A stretch of DNA of 64,000 nt from Juglans regia (taxonomy: Eukaryota; Streptophyta; Magnoliopsida; Fagales; Juglandaceae), in contig NC_049903.1 of NCBI RefSeq assembly GCF_001411555.2, positions 27,354,270 through 27,418,269 of the forward strand, in the 5' to 3' direction. Below the pieces are notes generated by a model. That model was not told the origin of the DNA. It saw only the letters and a list, made by a program, of their open reading frames with translations, and did no database searches. How positions within the stretch are numbered: the first letter of the stretch is position 1; each line of letters opens with the position of its first letter. A program made the translations under genes and the position numbers. Of this stretch, positions 56,667 through 64,000 are shown in pieces.

Positions 56667-56992
56667 TGTTGAAGAATAATCTCACATTACCTATAGACAA
56701 GGTTCTGGACATGTTTATTAGGAATGAATAATCATCTCTTGTAGAACCAATTTTATGAGATAGTTAGATCCATGAATTTCTTCATGATATCAGAGTCTGT
56801 CACAGGACGAATGAAGACCCACACTACTTATCCCGTGACAAGGATCAGAAAAAAATACTGACCTACACGTGAGTGAGGGTGTTGAGGAATAATCTCGTAT
56901 TACCTGCAGACAAGGTCTTGGACTATAAAGAATAAACAATCATATTTTGTAGAACCAATTTTCTGAAATAGTTAGACTCATGAATTTCTTCA
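56667..56992 (+). mobile_element. TRIM (miniature LTR retrotransposon)
   Basis: 326 bp. LTRs are 56667-56784 (118 bp) and 56880-56992 (113 bp), both TGTTGA... to ...ATTTCTTCA. The primer site TGATATCAGAG (56785) matches initiator tRNA-Met with one change. A purine tract GTGAGTGAGGG touches the second LTR. The target duplication is perfect: TTTAG at 56662-56666 and 56993-56997. The internal part is under 100 bp with no coding capacity. Confidence 0.92.
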
Positions 56993-56997
56993 TTTAG

Positions 56998-57186
56998 GAT
57001 GGCAAGGACTCAGCTTTGCACAAAGCATGCATACTGGGATACCTATAAAGTTTTTGTTTTTGTGAGATTAGTTTATATATTATGGATCACTGCTACTCTT
57101 TGTTGTATTAGGCCGCATGATATTGGACGCCTTTTATATGATGAAATGTACCATTGGATGCTTGAATTCTTTAACTTATCTGTATT

Positions 57187-57223
<37 letters not shown>

Positions 57224-57664
57224 CCAGTTGGGGGAGAGGTGGTGGAGCTATGCAAAGCAGAGTGAGAATCAAATGGTTGGCTAATTAATATCCTTACTGG
57301 GTGATCTAACATAGCTCACCACATTGTATATCCTTGTTATTGGATCGTCACAAAGCCACCATTCACAGTTAGGTTCATGATATGTAACACACCCAATTGT
57401 AAAAGGAAATCATAGAGAAATCGATCTCTTTGAGAGGAGGAGATGATAGAAGAGACAAAATGGGAAAATTCTATTCCATTCATATGCGGTTACAAATTTC
57501 CCTGGCAATACAAATACTCTCAGACCCTTCATCGCTCTCAGGCCATGAGCAGCTACAAACAAATAAAAAGACCTTGGGCCAAAACAAATATTAGGCCACA
57601 ATCCAACTAATAAGCCCAATGACCACTACAAGGCCCATAGACCCATATCACAACTATTTCTCCA
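56998..57664. other. No gene seen; contains a (TA)n microsatellite
   Basis: The (TA)n run is at 57190-57220. The sequence at 57370-57660 looks repeat-derived (TGTAACACACCC) but I cannot define its ends. Confidence 0.45.
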
Positions 57665-57672
57665 TAGTCGAT

Positions 57673-58530
57673 AATAGGGATGAAAAAAAAATCGGAAAAC
57701 CGGTCGATCTGACCGAACCGGTGGGTTTGGTTAAGTTCTTAACTGGTTTGATTTGTCTTTGATTCTTAAGAACCGAAACCAAATCTAAGATGGTTTGATC
57801 CTGATTTTCATATTTTGAAAACCGGTTTAGACCAAACCGAATCGAAATATATAGATATTTTAATTTTTTACATAATATATTCAATATTTTTTTATATAAT
57901 TTTTTATATTATATATATTATATGCTAATTAATATACCATGAAATATTAATCTTAAAAATGAATATTAATATTAAGTTATTAATATAAACTTACTTTTGA
58001 TATATAAATCAAGGATAAATACATTTTTTCTATAATAATTATAATATATATTATTTTTGATAAATATATTTTTACACATTAGATCATATGTACTCATATA
58101 AAAAGTCTAGAACTTATATAGACTATAGGTAAATTCAATACTATACTAGCATGTGTTAATTATTATAAAATAATTTACTTATACTATAACATAAATAGAC
58201 TAATAATTAAGTATATGTAAACATTATAGTATTACTACAAAAAATAATCAAGTATAGAAATAACATAGACACTAGTATAATAATATGTAATTAGATACTA
58301 TAGTTTAAGTCTAGTATAGAATTAAATTAGACATTAGTAATGGGTGAAAAAAAAAAAAACTGAAAGACTGGTTAAACCAAATTGAATCGGGCCAAAATCG
58401 AAAAAAATCGTAAGTTCCAGTATCGATGATGAATTGATTTGTATCGATTCTTAGATTTTTAAAATCGGTTTATATCGGTGCAGTTCCAAAATATGTTAAA
58501 AACCAGACGGAACTGGACCCATTACACCTC
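57673..58530. mobile_element. hAT-like non-autonomous element
   Basis: 858 bp between perfect 8-bp copies of TAGTCGAT (57665-57672 and 58531-58538). The ends are only roughly inverted (AATAGGGATGAAA versus GAGGTGTAATGG). The subterminal regions are rich in ACCGGTT / AACCGGT and ATCGGTTT motifs in both orientations, as in hAT MITEs. No transposase. The interior is AT-rich. Confidence 0.7.
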
Positions 58531-58699
58531 TAGTCGATGGCATATACTTATTAGTAGACTTATGACATTTTCCTCCCCTTCAAAGCATCTTGCCCACAAG
58601 GTGCAGTTTAAATTGTGGGTTGAAAGCTCATTTGCCATGACCATTTGCATCTTCTACTTTTGTTGTCTCGGGAGTTGTTGTCCACATTGAGGCCTAAAA

Positions 58700-59209
58700 A
58701 TGGGGAGGCTTGGTGTGTGGCTTGAGACTTTAATGAAATACTGCTCCAATTAGAGAAAGAACGAGGAAGACAGTGTGAGGAAAGGTTGATCGGGTAGTTT
58801 AGAAGCATTATAGGAAAATAACTTGTCTGATCTGGGATTTGTGGGGAGTCCCTTTATATGGAGTAACAAACACATTGATCATACTTTCTCTAAGGAGAAA
58901 CTTGATAGGTGTGTTGCAAATTAGATATGGAGAGAAAAGTTTAAAGATGTGAAGGCAGAGGGACTCACTTCTAGAAGTTCTGACCACAGAACAATTTTGC
59001 TATCCATTGTGGAAGTTTCTAGCAGAAATGTGAGTGGAGCAAAGAAATTTAATTTCAAAGCCAACTGGTTGAAAGATGAAGAGTGTGAATTAGTAGTGAG
59101 GGGAGGTTGGTCAGGTGAGGAGTCCAATACTGATCCTATGAGAAAGGTTCAACAATTGTTACATTATTGCAGTGGGACCTTGAAGAAGTGGGCTAAAAAT
59201 AAAGATAGT

Positions 59210-59270
<61 letters not shown>

Positions 59271-62200
59271 ATTGTGAAGATCAAGAAGCTGCAAGATAAT
59301 AAAGGACCAGAAAATGTTGAGGAAATGAGAGAGTTGCAGAAGGAGGTAGGGGTGATGTTGGTGCAAGAAGATGTTAAATAGAGGCAGAGGGCTTAGAGGA
59401 ATTGGTATAGACTGGGTGATAAGAATACTAAGTTTTTTCATGCCCGTGCAACCCAGAGGAAGAGAAATTAGATTCAAGCAGCGATGGATGCTCAAACCCA
59501 ATTGTGGGAGGATAAAGAAGTCATAGCAGAGGCTTTTAATAATCACTACTTAGAAGTATTTAGAATAGTTGCACCATTGACAACAGTTATTGAAACCTGC
59601 CTGCAATCTATGGAACCTAGAGTGACAAGGGCTATGAATGAAGCACTACAGAAAGAGTTTACTAAAGAGAAAGTGGAAGATGCTCTACACCAAATTGGCC
59701 CTTTGAAGTCTCCAGGGTCAAATGTCTATTGGGTCTGCTTTTATCAAACATATTGGAATATTATGGGAGAGGATGTGTGTGATGTTGCTCTTAATTTTCT
59801 TAGAGGTGGAGGTATGTTGAACTCTATTAATCATACATTTGTTGTATTGATACCCAAAGTTAATAAGCCTAAAACAATGGAAGATTATAGGCCAATTAGT
59901 TTACGCAAAATGCTGTACAAAATTATTGCTAAGACTCTAGTTAATAGACTGAAATTGGTGCTCAATGAATTCATCTTCAAGAATCAGAGTGCTTTCATCC
60001 CTAGGAGACTCATCACTGACAACATTATAGCTGTTTATGAAATTTTACACTCTATGAAAACGAGGTAGAAGGGCAAAAGAGGGAGTATGGCTTTAAAAAT
60101 CGATATCTCTAAAGCATATGATAGATTAGAGTGGGTGTATTTGAAGGTAGTGATGGTGAAGATGGGTTTTGGGGATAGATGGGTGGAGTTGATAATGCAG
60201 TGTGTGTCATCTGTATCGTATGCAATTTTGGTGAATGGAAACCAGGAGCTATAATCCTACCAACAAGGGGTTTGAGATAGGGAGATCTTTTGTCTCCATA
60301 GCTGTTCCTTATTTATGTAGAGGGGTTGAGTACTTTGATTAACCAGGTGAAGCTATAAGGGATTTAAAATGGGTGTCAATGACTAGAAGGGGTACAAAAA
60401 TCACTCACCTGCTCTTTGCAGATGACTGCATTGTCTTTGGACAAGCTAACTAGCAGGAATGGAAGAGGATCAAGAGTGTGCTTGAGTTGTATGAACAAGC
60501 CTCGGGGCAGAGCTTAAATAGACATAAGACTTCCCTGTTTTTCAGTTCCAATACTCAGAAATATGAGAGAATTAAAATAGTTAAGGATGTTGGAGTAGGG
60601 ATGCAAAATAATTGTAAGAAGTATTTGGGGATGCCAATAATGGTGGGGAGGTCTCAATATAATACATTTAGATGGATAAAGGATAGAGTGTGGAATAAGA
60701 TAAATAAGTGGAAAAACCAGTTCCTCTCTCCCTCGGGGAAGGAAGTGTTGTTGAATGCAGTCATACAAGCAGTCCCTACATACTATATGAATGTCTTTAA
60801 ACTTCCTAAAAGGTTATGTAAGGAGATAATAGCTTTGATGAGCAGATTCTGGTGGGATTTTAAACAAAATGATAGAAGGATCCAGTGGAAGAGCTAGACA
60901 AAATTGGAGATGGCAAAGTCTGATGGAGGCCTGGGATTCAGAGAGCTCGAAAAACTTCACCCAAGCTCTACTTGCTAAAAAATGTTGGAGAGTGCTTACC
61001 ATGCCTAATTTAGTTGCAGCAAAGGTACTACAGGAAAAATATTTAAGACATACTGAGATTTTAAAGGCCAAGTTTGGTGGTGGGCCTTTAAAAATTTGGA
61101 GAAGTTTGTGGGGTTCTTTAGAGCTGCTGAAGGAGGGGTTAGTTTGGAGGGTTGAGAATGGTGAGCATATTAGTATTTGGGAAGAAAAGTAAATTCCTAA
61201 GCCATCTTTATTAAGCATTCAATCTCCAATTAAGAATCTTAATGTAGATGCAAAAATGAAAGAATTGATTGAGAATGGTATGTGGAATTACAAGCTGGTA
61301 AGGGACACTTTGTTGGGAGACGAAGTAGAAATTGTGTGTGGTCTTCCTATTAGTCAAGCTAATTTTCAAGATAAAAGGATTTGGGCTTTTACAAAAGATG
61401 GGATCTATAGTGTGAGAAGTGCATACCACCTTGAGATGTGCAGAAAGAGAAGGGGAAAAAGGGGGTCCATTTCTAAGGTTAGAAAGGGTGGTTGGAGGAG
61501 TTTGTGGAATTTAAACACACCAGAGGTTGTGAAGATGTTTATGTGGAAAGCAGTGAGTAATAGCGCATACAAGACAAAATTTAGCTAGAAGAAAGGTGGT
61601 GGAAAACTCACTTTGTCCAATGTGTGGTCTGGAAGAGGAGTCTGTCTATCATGTATTATGGAATTGTAGTGCAGCTGCAGATATGTGAGTTGAGAATTCC
61701 CAGTCCTATACAGAAGTGGCATCAAGATGAAGGGGATTTCCTTTGTCTGTGGCAATTGATGGCGGAAAAGTTAGAAAGTAAAGAGTTAGATGTCGTGGCA
61801 ACAGTTATGATAAATATTTGGCTGAGAAGTAATACTTATGTGTTTGAGGGTAGATTCAAAGGGCCTATTGAGTTGTTTATACAAGCTCAAGAAAACCTCT
61901 CAGAGTTCAAACAAGAGCAGGTTGATAGTAGTACAGAGAGAAATGGCAGGACAGTGGAAAGATGAAAGGCTAGTTTGAAAATGCCAGAAGTTGGTTTTGT
62001 GAAAATAAACTGGGATGCGGCTATGGATTAAAAAAAGAAGAGAATGGGTATGAGAGTAATGGTGAGGGATGAAGAGGGAGAAATGTTGGTATCCCTATGC
62101 AAGGTAATAGAAGGTATCAATAACCCAACTCTTGCAGAATTACATGCTTTGTGGAGGGCTCTAAAGTTATGTGTTGAGTTGAACTAGACAAAGACCATAT

Positions 62201-62390
62201 TTGAAGGAGATACATTGGTAGTGATTAAATCTGTACATAGCTCAAGAAGCAGCTGGGAATGAAATGGACAGATAGTTGAAGATATAAAACAGATTTTATA
62301 CAATAGACAGGATTGAAAAATACAACATACTTATAGAGAGAGTAACAAAGTAGCTCACACACTAATTAGATCTTGTTTGGGGCCTCAGAT
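58700..62390 (+). pseudogene. LINE ORF2 remnant (second copy)
   Basis: Endonuclease tail: DFNEILLQLEKERG-like near 58727, HTFSKEKLDR (58877) and SRSSDHRTILLS (58972). RT: KEKVEDALHQIGPLKSPGSN, YRPISLRKMLYKIIAKTL and NQSAFIPRRLITDNI in the frame 59484-60068; then AYDRLEWVYLK near 60115 and the catalytic LLFADDCIVFGQ near 60411. SPSGKEVLLNAVIQAVPTYY lies at about 60729. A zf-RVT-like region gives CPMCGLEEESVYHVLWNCS near 61615. RNase H shows VKINWDAAMD, PTLAELHALWRALKL and ESNKVAHTLIR near 62340. It has many stops and shifts, often CAG or TGG turned to TAG. Confidence 0.88.
59211..59267. repeat. (TA)n(GA)n compound microsatellite
   Basis: TA run to 59228 followed directly by a GA run to about 59267, inside the second LINE. 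Confidence 0.95.
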
Positions 62391-62745
62391 GAGACATAAA
62401 ATTCTTGTATAATCTTATTTCTTCTCATTCCATCTTATTCCCAAATATAATTCAAATATAAAATTTTCAAACTAATAATTACAATTTTTTTTTTCAAATT
62501 AATCATGACAACTTTTTCAAATTTTCAAATAAAAAATAATTCTAATTTTTTCAAATTTCCAAACAAAATAATATTATAAAACTACATTCTTACAATATTT
62601 TAACTTTATAATATTTTTTATTCAATTTTTTTCTCTCCTTTTTCAAAACCTAAAAAATATTCAACTCAAACAATCTCATTACTATTCACAAATTATCTTA
62701 CTACTATTAATAAAATTTTTATCTTATCTCACTCCTCAAACCAAT
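62375..62745 (-). repeat. AT-rich dispersed repeat related to the 29523/49228 family
   Basis: Opens with CTTGTTTGGGGCCTCAGATGAG and ends ATCTCACTCCTCAAACCAA, an approximate inverted pair. Between are CAAATTTTCAAA-like runs, then TTACTATTCACAAATTATCTTA and TACTATTAATAA blocks. It resembles the same family or a sister one. Confidence 0.5.
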
Positions 62746-63683
62746 TAGATCGAAGGGAATAGAAGATTTGGATAGAAAAAGGGCATTTGGGAATATATAT
62801 TTTTGTATTGCCGGACAAATTGTGTAATAGTTAACTTTTGATGAAATATAAAATGGAGGTTTCTGTTCAAACAAAAAAGATAAAGTTTGCTTAAATGTGT
62901 GGGGTTATGTTGGCTAAAATGTGTGGATAAGTTTTGAAATTGATGTTTTCCTGTAGAGGAATAAGCAGCAGTCATGGGCGGTCTATATCAAAGAGGAATT
63001 ATTTAAGGGTCTTTGGGCAGTTTTTAGTTTTTACCTTTTATAATGATGAGTTTGATAAGTGTTCATGTTAGGGAACTATGGGATCATATCTGGAAAAACT
63101 ATTTTTCATCCATATGATTCATATAAGAGTTATTTTATTCAAAGCTTTACACCACACATTTGTTAAAAAAAAAAAAAAAAAAAACAGATGTGTGATTCAA
63201 GACTGTTGAGTAGAATTTTTTCTTCAAACAAAATAATAGAATCAATTGAAAATGGATCAAATGGGACTAAATAAGAAATCCAATTTTTTTTGTTGGAAGT
63301 AAGTTGGACATACGTTGAACACCCGTATGGTTATGATGTAGATGCTCATAAATTTTATAAAAGTAAACTCACAAACTGACGTATATTCACGTAATAATGA
63401 TTATCTTTTTGTAAATGTTGATTTTGAACGTAACCAATGTGGATATGCATTTCTACATTTACCTAGACTTAAAAATGTTATAATTTATTTAAATAAAATA
63501 TCAATAACCAATAAACAATTAATACAAATACGGATGTTTACATTCAAATTTGTCACACTGAATAAATTCAAGCCAACTCAAGGTCACAGCATTGTAATTT
63601 GAATTTGACCTCCTACCCCGGTCTTACATGGAAGGTCTCCACTACGGCAAACACGTACATGGGCTGGCTCGCATAACATTAAA

Positions 63684-63722
<39 letters not shown>

Positions 63723-64000
63723 TATAAGCAGGAAGACTGTTGACGCGCGCAAATCAAACATGATCCATTTCTATTCAAGAATGACTACTACTTTGTGTTA
63801 TTACAAGATGATTTCAATTGAAAATTATTGAATATTAATTAAATCATTAATTACGCAAAAAAAAAAAAAAAAGAAGAAGAAGAAGATAAATACATCAATC
63901 GACTTAAATTTTATGTGATTCTAAAAAAAGAATTCTAAAAAATGAAAAATCTCAAAGTAGCCTTCCAAACCTATCCATGGGTCTTTCATGAACAGATTAA
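62746..64000. other. No gene seen; AT-rich spacer with microsatellites
   Basis: A poly(A) run at about 63165-63184 and a (TA)n run at 63686-63719. Open frames here have no recognisable motif. Confidence 0.5.

Larger units (their letters stand above)
58690..62400 (+). mobile_element. Second L1-type LINE, 5'-truncated
   Basis: Begins inside the endonuclease and runs to the RNase H end. No ORF1 and no complete 5' end, as expected from incomplete reverse transcription. The right end merges with an AT-rich repeat near 62380. A (TA)n(GA)n microsatellite (59211-59267) lies inside. Confidence 0.82.

Noticed and set aside
1..64000. tRNA, rRNA or known miRNA genes
   Set aside because: No cloverleaf with B-box GGTTCGAANCC and no familiar mature miRNA sequence spotted by eye; GTTCGAAC motifs near 37.5 and 39.1 kb are repeats without tRNA context.

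Overview
This looks like nuclear DNA of a woody eudicot. Genes have plant-type introns, intergenic DNA is very AT-rich, and most of the window is decayed retrotransposons and small DNA transposons. A recurring short AT-rich repeat that opens with GTTTGGATAGT-like sequence makes me think of Fagales (Juglans, Carya or Quercus type), but that is an inference from memory of such genomes.

Three intact host genes are visible, all on the + strand: a PIP2-type plasma-membrane aquaporin in four exons (25887-27180), V-ATPase subunit G in three coding exons (46803-47589), and an intronless CRINKLY4-related receptor kinase of the CCR1/CCR2 type (52889-55207) that lacks the activation segment of the kinase. 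A fourth host-derived piece is a truncated ALOG/LSH pseudogene on the - strand (27810-28034), with one in-frame stop where the family has Trp.

From 1 to 24 kb the window is a transposon graveyard. It holds 31-bp and ~112-bp minisatellites (213-1360), a Ty1/copia 3' end with its LTR (3040-4786), and a non-autonomous Mutator-like element with ~60-bp inverted ends (4835-6047). Next comes a 10-kb Ty3/gypsy Tat-type element (6280-16386) that has lost its reverse transcriptase. It keeps an 80-bp minisatellite in its 3' region and an antisense extra ORF, and is interrupted by the 3' part of a Tekay-type gypsy element with a long LTR. An L1-type LINE follows (about 16860-24000), itself split by a hAT MITE (8-bp target duplication) and by a solo LTR (5-bp target duplication).

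From 27 to 42 kb there is the ALOG remnant, AT-rich DNA with several copies of one short repeat, and a complete but stop-ridden copia element on the - strand with 263-bp LTRs and a perfect 5-bp target duplication (30772-35618). Then comes a ~2-kb unit carrying a degenerate ORF that resembles the 'putative plant transposon protein' domain, bounded by 37-bp direct repeats with an A-rich tail, and the 5' end of another Tat-like element (LTR plus gag start, 39702-40699).

From 42 to 64 kb there is a 2.2-kb solo LTR upstream of the V-ATPase G coding exons, probably inside its 5'UTR intron, with an array of eight short hairpins. Also here are a foldback element, a Tourist-like MITE ending 270 bp before the receptor-kinase start codon, a TRIM (326 bp, perfect 5-bp target duplication), a hAT-like element and a second degenerate LINE (about 58690-62400). 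Many in-frame stops in the retroelements look like C-to-T changes (TGG to TAG, CAG to TAG, CGA to TGA), the pattern expected of silenced, methylated plant transposons. No tRNA, rRNA, CRISPR or bacterial operon structure was seen.
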